Assembly: GCA_963576565.1 (NCBI GenBank)
Contig: OY755038.1
Span: 180,767,452 to 180,831,451, forward strand
Direction of reading: 5' to 3'
Origin: Aspidapion aeneum
Taxonomy: Eukaryota > Arthropoda > Insecta > Coleoptera > Brentidae
DNA: 64,000 bases
Shown piece by piece: positions 1 to 11,536 of the stretch. The notes below the pieces were generated by a model. It was not told the origin of the DNA and searched no databases. It saw only the letters and a program-made list of their open reading frames with translations. How positions within the stretch are numbered: the first letter of the stretch is position 1; each line of letters starts with the position of its first letter. Both the position numbers and the translations under genes were made by a program.

Positions 1-78
1 GTAATTCGTTATGTTAGGGATGTGCCGCAAATTATTAAAATTAAGGATGGATCAAAATACGAAAGTCATTAAGTATAT

Positions 79-209
79 AAAAATCAAACAAGTTTCGTGG
101 CTAATCGGGCAAAAATGAGTTTTTGTTTCTCTCATATATTTATATAATGAACCGAACCGAAACAAAAACTCTTGTTTGCCCGATTTGCCACGAAACTTGT
201 TTGATTTTT
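79..209. repeat. Long hairpin (inverted repeat, arms about 50 bp)
   Basis: The arm at 79-129 is matched by its near-perfect reverse complement at 159-209 (shared core AATCAAACAAGTTTCGTGGC), leaving a loop of about 30 bp. The hairpin is flanked by a loose direct repeat (TACGAAA...TTAAGTATATA at 57-77 and about 221-247), which could be a decayed duplication. It could be a small foldback element or MITE; the family is not recognised. Confidence 0.7.
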
Positions 210-294
210 AAATTCACGGGTACGAAATTCCACGTTTATTAAGTATATATTTTCAAAATATTGGGGGCATGCACACCAAACTAGTCCTTTAAAA

Positions 295-492
295 CTTAAT
301 GTCGGTCTATATGTCTATGACAATACAGTTTTGTATGAGTCATGGTTAAACCCTAATCTTTCTGATGATGAAATATGTGCGGCTTTTTTTTATAGGTCAG
401 AAAGAAATGCAGACGCTAGTACAATAAAAGCTGGTGGTGAAGTTCTAGTATACCGCAGCCTCGGAACGAAAATGCACTATTTTAAAAGATAA
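295..492 (+). pseudogene. LINE endonuclease fragment
   Basis: One open frame of about 66 residues reads like the middle of an apurinic-type endonuclease domain of a Jockey/CR1-like LINE. It has a YDNTVLYESWLNP segment where intact elements have YD-VLTETWLN, then FFYRSERN, then GGEVLVY matching the usual GGGVLIAV strand. The Thr-Glu-Thr motif reads Tyr-Glu-Ser, so it is degenerate. A stop follows at once and no reverse transcriptase lies downstream. It is therefore a truncated relic. A fuller LINE with the same domain lies at 46.5-51.0 kb. Confidence 0.55.
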
Positions 493-585
493 CATTTTTC
501 GAAAATCGCAAAATACTTTCGCACTTGCACCATAAAAAGCTGTGGCAATTTAAAACTTAAAAAATAGTACATTATATACCCAGGG

Positions 586-658
586 ACTAAAGTGATACTT
601 TTTATCCCGAGGCGAAATGTTTGTACAATTCGCTAAGGGATAAAAAGACACTTTAGTC
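586..658. repeat. Hairpin upstream of the tyrosine recombinase
   Basis: ACTAAAGTG...TTTTTATCCC at 586-608 pairs with GGGATAAAAAG...CTTTAGT at 637-658. A short inner stem (GCGAA at 612-616 with TTCGC at 629-633) extends it. The outer arm also matches, inverted, the hairpin cluster at 2.42-2.45 kb on the other side of the recombinase gene, so the gene sits between inverted copies of this motif. Confidence 0.7.
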
Positions 659-951
659 AAGTGGTATATATACTATTTTTTGCAATTCTGGGCATAGTTT
701 CATTCAAATTTTTAATTAAATTTTTCGAAAAGAAAGTCATCTCCACTGCACTATTGATTGGCCTATAAAATGTGACAACCAAAAAAGTACCATTCATTCT
801 CTGACGTTAAGTCAGTTGATATTTCTTAGATAGCCTTGGATAATACTTGGTTGTCAGGGTGTTGTCAAGGTACCATAAAATAACTGTTAAAATACAAACA
901 ACGCCGTGGAGATTTCTGCGATTTGCTAGTGCGTTCCCAAAAGTAAAAAAA

Positions 952-2259
952 ATGGATATTGATATTGATTCAGCTGCCGCAGAGGCAGTGAAGGCACTGC
1001 TGCCCGCTAAATCGGAGAAAATATATGAAAAACAATACAAACATTTCCTGGATTGGTGTCAAGCTAAGGATGTTGCTGATGTTACACAGGAGAAGATACT
1101 TCTTGCATATTTCTTTCATCATGCGAAAAATTTGAAGGCTTCAACGGTTTGGTCACATTATTCAATGATTAAATCAAAGCTGATCGTTGAACAAAGTTTG
1201 GACATTGGAAAATATTCAAAATTGAAGGCATTTTTGAAAAGAAATGGGGATGGCTACCGCCCAAAGAAGTCTTGAATACTGGACATGGATCATAGCCAGC
1301 AGTTCCTCCAGGAAGCACCAAATTAAGAATATTTGATGATCAAGGTAAAGTGAACTGTTTTTACATTATTTTGAACCATGTTAACGTCACTGATTCGAAA
1401 TATCATTTGTTGCTATCAGGTTACGTAGTTTGTACAAAAAATTGTATTGCTACTTAGTAACTGAAAAATCTTTTTTTTTCCAGGTGGCGTTGATAATGGG
1501 AGTTGCCGGTGCATGCAGGGGTGTTGAACTGTGCCAGCTACAGAATGAAGATGTTCAAGTCCAAGATTTTCATCTTGTTGTCACAGTTCGAAACACGAAA
1601 AATCAAACTGACCGATGCTTCATAGTGAAGAACTCCAAAGAAAGCAACGCTACAGACGTAGTGAAAATCTGAAAATCCTACATGGCTCTGAGACCAACAA
1701 ATTTGACAATATCAAGATATTTCATTGGCTATAAAGACGGCAAATGTTTATCACAACCTGTTGGAAAGAATACTTTTGGGCTTTTCCCGCGAAAAATAGC
1801 TGCCTTCCTGAACCTGCCAGAGGCCGTTTCATACACAGGACACTGCTTCAGGCGTACCTATGCTTCCCTTTTAGCAGATTCTGGAGCGAATATTGACCAG
1901 CTCAAAAGACACGGTGGTTGGAAAAGTGCTACCGTTGCTGAAGGGTATGTTGAGCAATCAATCGAAAAAATGTGGCGGATAAAATATTCAGTCAAAACTT
2001 GAGGACAGATGTCAAGAGTCATAAAAGCCAAGGCCAATCACGTACCGTAACAGTATGCAATTTTCCAGAACCCACAATCAACGAAGACAGCAGCACTGAT
2101 CACACCGAACCAGCAATTTTCGGATCTCCACTGCAAAACATCAACCTCAACCAACAGCGAAGCGAAATCGATTCAGATCCACGATCATTGATTCATTTAG
2201 TTGGCTGTAGCGGCGCTATTTTGAATATCAATATAACAAACAATAATAATGTCAAATAA
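952..2259 (+). pseudogene. Crypton-like tyrosine recombinase, decayed, one intron
   Basis: A DNA-cutting tyrosine recombinase of the eukaryotic Crypton type is the best reading. The ATG at 952 starts MDIDIDSAAAEAV. A SAM-like N-terminal domain follows, with KIYEKQYKHFLDWCQ and KASTVWSHYSMIKSKL. The frame continues to ATCAAG at 1344, then an apparent intron 1345-1483 (GTAAAG...TTTTTTTTCCAG) joins in phase to VALIMGVAGACRGVEL, which contains the first catalytic Arg. Later come GHCFRRTY (His-x-x-Arg), KRHGGWKS and VAEGYVEQS with the Tyr nucleophile. The tail has a VGCSGAILNINITN segment, a motif I associate with insect relatives. In-frame stops at 1273, 1324 and 1670 and a frameshift near 1975 make it a pseudogene. 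All catalytic positions are still legible, so decay is recent or mild. Confidence 0.75.
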
Positions 2260-2373
2260 CGTAGGAATGTATAGATTAGGCTAGGTAGTTTATTTTGATA
2301 GTGTATAGGCCTATTTTTAGATGCTCCCAAATACAAAAATACAAAATTTGAAAAAACCATGAATTCGGGTCCA

Positions 2374-2478
2374 GGGACTAAAATATTTTAGTCCCCGGGA
2401 GTAAAATATTTTAGTCCCCGGGATAAAAAGTACTATTTTAGTCCCTAAAATGAGGGACTAAAATGCGTTTTAGTCCCT
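2374..2478. repeat. GGGACTAAA hairpin cluster
   Basis: GGGACTAAAA/TTTTAGTCCC is a palindrome at 2374-2395 and recurs, with a short loop, at 2454-2477. Between them a unit at about 2417-2446 is the inverted counterpart of the 582-611 block upstream of the recombinase. The stretch GAATTGCAAAAATA just outside also matches, inverted, TATTTTTTGCAATTC near 675. Together these are candidate element ends. Confidence 0.65.
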
Positions 2479-2499
2479 GAATTGCAAAAATATATTTTT

Positions 2500-4340
2500 T
2501 TCTTATTTTTAAATTGAATTTTGACTTCGAATACGTTTGATAGTGAGTGACAAACTGCATACTCTCATTTTATAAAGTGAAAATTTTAAAATTCCACATC
2601 CTTAATCTAATTAAAGTGTTTTGTGCAACGTATTCTTCTAAGGTTGGTGCAGTTTATCTGCCACCGAATACTAATTATGAGAAATATATTGCATATTCCA
2701 TATACCTAATGTATGGCGGTGGCAGGTCGACTTACTTAGTATTTAATTTATTGAATTTGACATATGACTAGCATTATTTCGTGAAAATATTAAAAAAATA
2801 CTGATCTGTGTTCATTTGCCATCATAATAAGACACGAGATAAAATTACAAAAATTAATACTATACGTTAGTCACTATTGTTTAAGGACTACAGTTCTTAT
2901 TTTAAACACGTTGTAATATTTTAATATATTCATTTATTTTATAAATATATTACTGTATATCAAAATTAAAAATGTTTTGGATATTTTTAAATATATACTG
3001 TTTATATAGTCTTTTTTTTAATATAGAGAGCCAACTTAAAATCTCTTGTTATTTGTTTTAAAGTTAATACGTAAAGCTCTTGTTGTATCACAATCAATGC
3101 TCAGACATGACTGCCTCTCTATAGCCAAGCTTTGTCAAAACCTATCTATATCTTTTCTAGGGTTGTTTGTCCAAACTTTGGTCCAACATATAATCTATAT
3201 TTTTATCTCAACAAGAGTTTTTATATTTGCTTTTTACATGATTATCTTATCTAGTTTGTGGTTTACCTGAAATTGATACGAACAAACCAGGCTGTTGCAG
3301 TGTCTGAATAAGAACATGACAATATCATTTCCATTTCTGTTGTCCACGAAAAAATCATAAATGTTTCATGAGAATTTCTGTTTTCAAGAAGAAAAATTTG
3401 CTAAAATAAAAAAGTCTTAATGGCAATTACACTAACTCTTAACTATAAAGTATTAAAATCTCTACCTACGATGAACGACGTTGCTGTGAAATAAGATACC
3501 TTGATAAAATATTGTTATTTTTAATAAAGGAATATATAAATTAAAAACGCAAAAACTGGAGCATTCTTCTCCCCTTCCAAATTAAATCCGACGAGAGACA
3601 AATTACTGTAACGCAACTCACATTATGAGAGTGATGCATATTACTCAAGTTTGAAATAGGCCATTTTTAGCTCTTATTTGCCTAGGTGTGATACAATATT
3701 GACAGAACGGCTCTGCACCCCCTCCAAGGGGATGAGGTGTGACGTTTTATCAGCATTCATTTCTCAAGGATGTTTCTTGCCGAAATTTAAAAAAAAAATT
3801 AAAACAATTACGCTTTCAGATTTAACTTGGGGGTTGCTGACCCTCCCTATGGAGGTAGATGCTTAAATTATGTTCGAAAATGCTGAAAAATAGTAGATTA
3901 AAAATAATAAACTAAAACTAAACCTAGACTAATTTCCGCCAAAGCTTTTATTATCTTAGATTTAATTTAAAAAAAGATAAATAAAAAAACACCAAACTAC
4001 TAAATCTACTTGGACCTACTAGTCGTAGTTGGGTACGAAATTGATAGCTATACCTATAGTGTGCAACATGCTTCAACTTTTAAGTACCTGTAGATATTCT
4101 ACGGACGCGAACAGTGATACCTTTCATTTTTCTTTGTTTTTTTTGTTTCTCTTTACATTAAGTGAAGGTGGGCTAGGGGAGAGGGATGAGGGAACTGGTA
4201 AAATGTTGTTGACAACAATCTTAAAGTGTGTGCAGAAAGAATTTTTAAAATCGCTCTATATTTGTGAAAGTTATAGCTACAATTATTATTAATAATAAGG
4301 AGGGTGGGAAGGAGGAAGGAAGAGGGAGAGGAAACATGTA
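2500..4340. other. AT-rich stretch, no assignable feature
   Basis: No coding frame with recognisable motifs and no clear inverted or tandem structure was seen. Short G-rich patches near 3.72, 3.83 and 4.17-4.33 kb may be scraps of dispersed repeats. Confidence 0.5.
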
Positions 4341-4362
4341 AAAGAATTTTTTAAATCGCCCC

Positions 4363-4588
4363 ATACTTGATAAAATTATGCAAATATTATTAAAACAGTT
4401 AAAAATTCGGCCCATCAATATTTACTCAATTAGATTCATACAAGAGCGTATCCAGACCAAAACAGAAGGGGGCGCCCTATACTTGATAAAATTATGCAAA
4501 TATTATTAAAACAGTTAAAAATTCGGCCCATAAATAGTTACTCAATTAGATTCATACAAGAGCGTATCCAGACCAAAACAGTAGGGGG
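4363..4588. repeat. Tandem duplication, two units, period 116 bp
   Basis: ATACTTGATAAAATTATGCA begins at 4363 and again at 4479. The two units stay nearly identical through CCAGACCAAAACAG. They differ at only a few positions (for example CATCAATATTTA against CATAAATAGTTA), so the duplication is young. The second unit ends in a G-rich run. Confidence 0.9.
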
Positions 4589-4599
4589 TTTATCTGGTT

Positions 4600-5896
4600 T
4601 ATCTAGTAAGAAAGGTTCGGTTCGGTTCGGTTGCTGCTTATGCCATGAGTTTTGTGATTTATCCCTATCTCCTGCGCAATAGGGGGGCGTAACAGGGTTA
4701 AATTACAGAGGTAATTAAAATTTGTTTTTGTTTTGTGAAATTTGGTAATAGAGCAAAAAACTATCAGGTTTAGGAGGGTCTACCTTCCGGGTTTCGCAAC
4801 TTATTTTTTTTTGTAGGGCTATAATATAACACATCTTTCATAAGTACGGGCAACTTTTAGGTGTATATCTCGAGAAGAAAGGGGCAAAATTCACCCAACC
4901 TTATGTATTCTTTAAGTTAAGTGTTTACATTATGTGTGCTCATATTATATTTGCTATTTGACTTTACTCACACAAAAATTGTAAACTTTTGCTCAACAAA
5001 TTATTTTCTTGGCAATTTTATATCCCTGAAAAAGGAAAAGGGTTGTGAAGTTTCTTTTGGCAGCCTACTACGAGAGGTAATGAAATCTTTATGAAATTAA
5101 CTGTCAAGGGTCTGAACGATTAGCCCGTTACGTATCTGACTTTAACAAAATTTCTCAATTACAAACAAGGGGTAAAATTACCAATTAGAATAAATAATTC
5201 AGAAAAACTAGATATGGATAGAGTTATTAATACCAAGGGGTAGTAATAAGTTATGGCAGTGGCGTATGTAGAAAAAAGTATCGGGGTGGGCGCAATGAAG
5301 CCGTATTTTTTGCTATTTTATGTTTTTATTTATGAAATATGTGGAAAATATCTCAAAATATCGGCGGGGGGTACACAATTTAGTTAAAAAGTTATTAGAT
5401 GCACCTAGTTTTAAAACTATATTATTCTTGCATTTTTTTGGAAACTAAATATTGGGCACTATTTCTTTTTGGAATAAGTAAAAATCAGTCTATCAACATT
5501 GGGAAAAATTACATTGATATTTTTCAGTGGCGGCTCTTGATTTTACAATTAATTGACGCAGCATCGCCCTGCCTGCCACGCCCACTTTCTACTTTATAAT
5601 CGTATAGTCCTTGTCATGGGCTTTATTTGTCATATGCATAACTACAGAAACAAACAAAGTTCAGAAAAACGGCATGTCGTTGAGTTGTTTTTATTTGTGC
5701 GTTTAAAACCAACATGACATATTTAATTTTTAATATATTTTTTGCTAGGAAATATGTTTATATCATGTCAAAGTCACATAATTATAACTGCCCATATCAA
5801 GGACTATATACAATATAGGTAAAATCTTCAATGTCCATATGAAAGCATGCTTAGGAAACGAAAAACTATATTAGCAGGTGTTTAAATAAAAATTGG
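4600..5896. other. AT-rich stretch with dispersed-repeat scraps
   Basis: No gene was seen. CAGTGGCG-type starts at about 5255 and 5526 are followed by sequence shared in part with 29.35 kb and (inverted) 55.75 kb (ATATGTGGAAAATATCT). They look like copies of a short dispersed family. Confidence 0.4.
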
Positions 5897-6105
5897 TACA
5901 GTCGGGGACTTTTTAAATTGCCGTTGTATCTTTTTTCTGTCAAAATTAAGCATTTAAAGAAATCAATTTTTTATTTTAATATGTATGTATACAGACGGAG
6001 GTAAGGTTTACAATTTTTTTGTTTTGATTCAAAATACTTTTCCGAATTTCAAATAGGAATATTTTTTATTTTCGAGGGCGGCAATTTATAAAGTCCCCGA
6101 CTGTA
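5897..6105. mobile_element. mariner-like MITE, 205 bp, TA target duplication
   Basis: TIRs CAGTCGGGGACTTTTTAAAT (5899) and its complement ending at 6103 match over about 27 bp. The element is flanked by TA on both sides (5897-5898, 6104-6105). It has no coding capacity. TIR type and TA duplication are those of the Tc1/mariner superfamily. Confidence 0.85.
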
Positions 6106-6354
6106 CATAAAGGTTTATACCGACCTTAGGCATTTCGGACCTCCGTATTAAGTCTCGAAAGAAGAGAGGGGACATAAGAGGAGAAATTGTATTGTGATGG
6201 GTAACATTTCACAAGAAAAATCTCTGGGATAATAAAACCCCTAGACAGAGGCGTCGAAGTTTAGCATAAATTGAACGGGGGTTCAGGGAAGGAATTTTAC
6301 ACTTATCTTAATCCTGAAAAATGAATTTGATATGAAATTTTTGAGGTGTGGTCA

Positions 6355-7027
6355 TAGACTAAATAAATTAATTTACGGGCTGGCCCTTAGAACAAGGCAA
6401 TGGATTTTAATTTTATTTTGATGTAAATGTCAACAAATAGCACCAGCAGGTAATGTGGTTAAACTTTCTTACTTCTTATTTATTTTTAACAAGTGATATG
6501 TCCTTCCAAACGACAAAGACCTAGCTTTATTGTTAATATTTAAGATCATGTCATCAAATTATAAAAGCACGCGTCATCTTGGATTTTACCAAAATTAGCA
6601 ATTTAAGAGACATCATATTATGTAGGACGAGGCCCAAGCTTTTTTTAAAGTCTAATACCGTAGAAATTGAATACTCTTTATCCGCAGTAGAACAAAAACA
6701 ACTTTTTATTTGACTTACATTACACACATGCTTAAATCAGCACCTAATTCGTTACAACTTTATTAATTCTTAACCGATTTTTTCGGATGATACTTTTTGT
6801 GAACGGCAACGTAGCTTTTTGGTCAATGTTTCAAATCAGGTTAGTTAGATAGTTTGTTGCCGCAGACCCGAGGCTACCCTAGCTGATACTGCAAATTGGC
6901 AGTTGGTTTTATAAAGTGGGTATCCACATTTCATTTTTCCTTTTCAGATTTTATCACCTTCATCGATGTATACGGCTACCACTACCTTATTCTGAGGACC
7001 AGCCCGTAAATTAATTTATTTAGTCTA
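6355..7027. mobile_element. Non-autonomous TIR element, about 670 bp
   Basis: GACTAAATAAATTAATTTAC followed by GGGCTGG begins at 6357. It is matched inverted by the segment ending at 7025, with similarity continuing about 45 bp inward. TA lies at both outer edges, suggesting a Tc1/mariner-type TA duplication. The interior has no recognisable transposase. Confidence 0.75.
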
Positions 7028-7176
7028 AAATTAATTTGTATCTTTCTAAGCGGGCTATCCTATGGACAGTAAAGCTTTTATCAATATTGTGTACACATAC
7101 ATATTATAAAAGTACTATGCTAATAATAAATAAACCACGGAGACTTACTGTAAAACGATTTTTTGAAATTTTAACA

Positions 7177-7319
7177 TTATACCCTGTTTCCACCAAGGCA
7201 TGCCCACCCCAAATCAAAAAACGCATCACGTGATGGACCATGCACCGGTTTTAAATGCAATGTCACCTGGTGCGTTTTTTTAATCGGGGTGAGCATGCAT
7301 TGGTGGAAACAGGGTATTA
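7177..7319. mobile_element. PIF/Harbinger-type MITE, 137 bp, TTA duplication
   Basis: The element 7180-7316 has TIRs of about 50 bp starting TACCCTGTTTCCACCAA and ending TTGGTGGAAACAGGGTA. It is flanked by TTA at 7177-7179 and 7317-7319. The 3-bp TTA duplication is typical of PIF/Harbinger. These TIRs do not resemble the ends of the Harbinger element at 17.1-24.6 kb, so a different family would have mobilised it. Confidence 0.85.
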
Positions 7320-7502
7320 GCCGTTTAATTTACGTTTTAAATATAGGAGAGAGCATGCAGAGCTAAAATTAAGTATTTTATTGTCATTCCATCTCGAAAA
7401 CGACGTTTCTAGTAAAACAAAGACTATATGAAGAAAACATTGTGCAGCGTACTTTGGTGTACAGATTAGGGGAATTTATTCATTTTTAAATGGGATCATC
7501 TA

Positions 7503-10500
7503 TGTAACGTGTCATTTTTACATTTAAGGCAAACGTTACATATTTGTTTTATTTCTGTAAATAACCAAAAGTATTCGATTCGTTTTTCTATACAGACATT
7601 AAGGGTATTTTATAGAGCTGGGTTTTGACGTTATATATTGTCCAGAAAGTTACCTTATAGAGGAGGCATTCCATCATATTGTTGTAGGCACTGCGCACTT
7701 CGTATTATTTAGGCATCGTAATTGGAATTTGAGATCACAGGTTTCGGGAAAAATCACATAAAAACTTTTGATTGTTTTGTTTATCTTTGAAATTTCGTAA
7801 TTTTCTTTGACGTCCATGAAATAGATAAACAGCAGTTCTGCTGGGGCATGGCGGCGTTGCCACATCACAAATGGTTTCAATAGCAGCGGGGACACACACG
7901 TCTATTTTGGACGTTTGATTATTTGTATTTTCGAGGATATTAGGACAATGATTTCTCGTCCGAACCTCTTCTTCTTCACGGATTAGCTAGTTTTGTAGCA
8001 CGAAAACATATTTAGGTCCACGGTTTGATCAGGAACAACCGAGGCTCCGCCCACTTTGATATCTTTATTACTTTGATAAGGAGAAGATAAAATAAATACA
8101 AGTTATACACTTTTGTAAATTGGAGATAAACGAGGGATAAAAACCACCACTAAAAGAATAAACAAAATCGAATTTTTATATTATATAAATTAATATATAA
8201 TCATAGTTAAATAAAGTTAATATCTAGCTTAGTTAGTCGGATTGAAGGGTTATGTAGGGCTAGCTAGTGATGAACAAACTTAACATCTGAGCACTCTTGT
8301 GCCGGGTTTAAGCAGCAGTTCAATGTGTATGTTCAAGTTCAGAAACAACTTTATTTATCTGGGAATGTTTTACAGAAATGACGTCAAACTATATGAATCT
8401 TAGAGAAAACATATATAAAAAGCGAAGGAAACTTTTGACTAAAACTATAACTAAAATACAACTAAATTCTACACTAGTAGGGCTTTGCTCATATGGGAAT
8501 TGGTTGAGTGTTCGAATATTCCTGGGTTTGATGCATGCTCTGATCTCCAGTAATTGATTTTACAGTTGATGGTTTCAATGCTAAGCTTCTTATAGTCTAA
8601 CTGGTTATTTTCCTCCTACTTGCTATGTTGGCAGGGGTCCGGTTTACATTTGTTTCAGTCTATGCATGGCGCCTCGAAATCCTCGTTTATAAAAATGGCC
8701 ATCCGTAGAAATAGATCTGACAACACCTCAATGCGCAGAGGATGCATTTTCGATATTCCCTTGCTTGATGCTACCCCCTATAGACCTATACCGAAGTACT
8801 AGTGTACGTTGTCATTGGCTGGTTTGAAAACGGTGTAGCTTTTTTAGGCTTGCAAACCCAAGGCTGGGGATTATTTGGTGAGAGCGTTTTTTTATAAATG
8901 GGTTTGCATCCTTATTTGAATTTAACCGGGAAAATTTGGTTGGTACTGTGCCCCACCAAATTAAAGAACTATTTCCGGCATCTTCCGTTTTTTTTTTCCT
9001 TGACAAAGTGTCATTTCTCTTTTCTAAAGAATTGGTGTTGGGTCGACAACAAGTCTCTGGGATCGCCATTGGTTTTTTTGGTTACTGGCACTGCAGTGTT
9101 TGCAGGTTCTGTCCCAGAGACTTGTAAGAGTGAGTCCGTCGTTTAGGCGTAATTTTAGTGACGGCTCACATCCTGAGTGAGGGATTCAAGGCGACCTGCG
9201 CCATTTCTACGGGAAAGGCAGTGGTAAGTTCGATTCTTTTTTATTTTTTATTTGGGTATTCTTCAAGATAATATTTGCCTCTCAAATTGTAACTGTTGTT
9301 CGTGTGAAATATAATTTTTCTACACAAGACGTGTGGGATTTTGGAGTTTTTTATATTTTTTTAAAACCCCGTTTTGGATAAAAACTATATATTGTTTTTC
9401 TCCTTTGTCTACAGCCATGTCCAATCCATCAACGGGACAGTTGTGCTGAACGCTGGTGTGAAGCCGGTTGTACCATTGTAACCCTGGGAAAGGTATGTTA
9501 GGGTTATTTTAGTTCATCTGCTGAAATCTGCTTTATTTTATTGAGTCGACATGGATTCTTGATTTAAGTTACTCAGTGTAGGGGAACCTCGTGCGAAACC
9601 GACGAATTCCAGGAAAATGAAATATTTCATTTTTTACAGGGTTTCACGCTCGGGCAAGATCTAACAACAATTTTTGACCATGTGCTGCCCTAGCGTCATG
9701 TGCTAGGTAAACAGCAGGGGAGGCGCGGGCAGAACGGGACAGAGACACAGGAGTAGTGGGAGATGCCTGGGTTCCAGGTTCACAAAATAAAACATTTTAT
9801 TTAACCACAAAATAATAACCGGAACAAGGTAGGAGCAAGCTTTCGATTTAATTTTTTTTATAAATAATATTTTTTTTTGTATAAATTCAACATTGCTTGT
9901 AAACGCAAAGTAACGGAATGACGTCATAACCACAATTTTGCGGCGTATTTACTACATTGATTTGTTTCCTTCGTTTCACTTATTTGAGATAATTTTTCCT
10001 GTCAAATTTAAAGTGCCTTGCTATTTTGACCCGAACTTGTTTCATTTTCTTTTCACAGTTTTACACTTAGAATAAATTACAAGATGAACTAAATTTTTGT
10101 ATTATTTGTACAGCCCAGTGACCAACTTTGCAGAGGCCCAGTGACCAACTTTGCAGAGACAAAAGAGAGATGAGGTTATATTTTTTTAGCGGTTTCCTTA
10201 TATTGTATTACCTCATGGGGTAGATCTCGGACTCGGTTGCTGTCTGTCTCATTCTACCCAACGTAGAATGATGACAGCAGATATTTGGTCCCGATCTCCC
10301 CTCTGATGGAATGATTTTGGAAGTGTAATTTTTTTACAATCATTTATATAACTGACTTACACTACTGACTCAGATGTATGTACACTATGAACTGTTGAAG
10401 ATGTCTATCTACCTATAAAGTAGTCTATTTGTGTCATTTTAATTCCTTTGGGAATCGTTTAAAATTTAATTTTGTCAATGAGTCAATTTCTTTTGGTTTT

Positions 10501-10847
10501 CTTAATTACAGAAATACTCTGAAAGCCTCGGAAGTAGGTAAAGTTTCATTGTTTGGCTACAACGTTTGAGTTGAACTGTATTTTTAATTAAGATCCTTTT
10601 TGTAAAACATTGGTATTAAAACACTGTAGCGCGCTTAAAATTTTCTTATTTCTGAACCCCCCCTTCTCCACTGTATAAAAGTTACCGGGCATATCAATGT
10701 TTTACCTAGCTGGAAAATATAGTTCTGCTTCCAGATATTTGTTTACTTACTCAGTAATTTTTTTTAGGTGTCACAATTGGCACCTGACGTACTTTTATAG
10801 TGTCGCAATTTTGGCACCCAACGTTATTGTTTTTTTACAGTGTCACA
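7503..10847 (+). mobile_element. Solo LTR (about 3.35 kb) of the Gypsy family at 34.6-54.1 kb
   Basis: It starts TGTAACGTGTCATTTTTAC and ends CAGTGTCACA, with a 4-bp duplication TCTA at 7499-7502 and 10848-10851. Blocks along its whole length match, inverted, the two minus-strand LTRs: the start at 37.4/54.1 kb, the region missing from one copy at about 8.48-9.01 kb, the exon-like blocks at 9.2-9.7 kb, and the 10.1-10.8 kb end with 34.6-35.3 kb. No internal retroelement genes are attached, so it arose by LTR-LTR recombination. It is clearly more diverged than the other two LTRs are from each other. Confidence 0.85.
9223..9640 (+). other. Splice-signal-bounded blocks inside the LTR
   Basis: A donor-like GTAAGT starts at 9224. 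An acceptor TTTGTCTACAG ends at 9414, followed by a 78-bp block (9415-9492) ending GGGAAAG before a donor GTATGT. A second acceptor TTTTTTACAG ends at 9639 before GGTTTCACGCTCGGGCAAG. The same order of signals occurs in the minus-strand LTR at 36.25-35.81 kb and its twin at 52.38-51.94 kb. This suggests leader exons transcribed from the LTR; splicing is inferred, not shown. Confidence 0.55.
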
Positions 10848-10851
10848 TCTA

Positions 10852-11536
10852 GAGCCAACATCCAACCTAGGCATTTCAATTTAATCGGGCAAATAGATTT
10901 TTAGTTATGCGCGTTGGTCGTTACAGAGAGACATACAGACAGACATACAAACAGATATACAGACAGACATACAGACAGACGGCGCAACAAAAAAGTCTTA
11001 AAATCATCTGAAACGCAAAGATATAAAAAATTTGAAATCGGAGCAACTTTTTTTTTCACGATCATCCAAGCTCACACTACTACGATTTAGTATATGTGGG
11101 AGCAGGAACATTCGTTTCGTTTAATTATTGGCTTTTGTGGTAGAGAATAAACTAATAAAAACATCCCTATTCCTTCTACTTTTTAGGTTATTGCAATTTT
11201 GTTCATAAACTTTAGTTTAAGTTCTAGAATTTTCTACGTAAAAAGATATACATATTTTAATTGTATAGAAGGTATCATTTCCGAGAGAATCGACATTGAA
11301 TATTTTCTGGTTTGCGTATGATTATTAACGAAAATTAATATGCATATCATAGAGAAAAAAAAACACATTTACTTTTACTAACATTTTATTGAAAAATTTT
11401 GAAAAAAAAATCAAAATTATTACCATTAGAGTCACGAAAAGCTGCTAATATTTTTATTAGGTTACAATGCACACTCGGTAGTATTCGTCTATAAGGTGTC
11501 CTATTCAACGAGGCGTAGCAGCCTCGGGAAGCATTT
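10852..11536. other. Unassigned; includes (ACAG)n-type microsatellite
   Basis: A degenerate CAGACAGACATA repeat occupies about 10927-10981. The rest is AT-rich without recognisable genes or inverted structure. Confidence 0.5.

Noticed and set aside
847..951. N-terminal extension of the recombinase frame
   Set aside because: The ATG at 952 has a better context (AAAAATGG) and begins the conserved region; the upstream codons look like leader.
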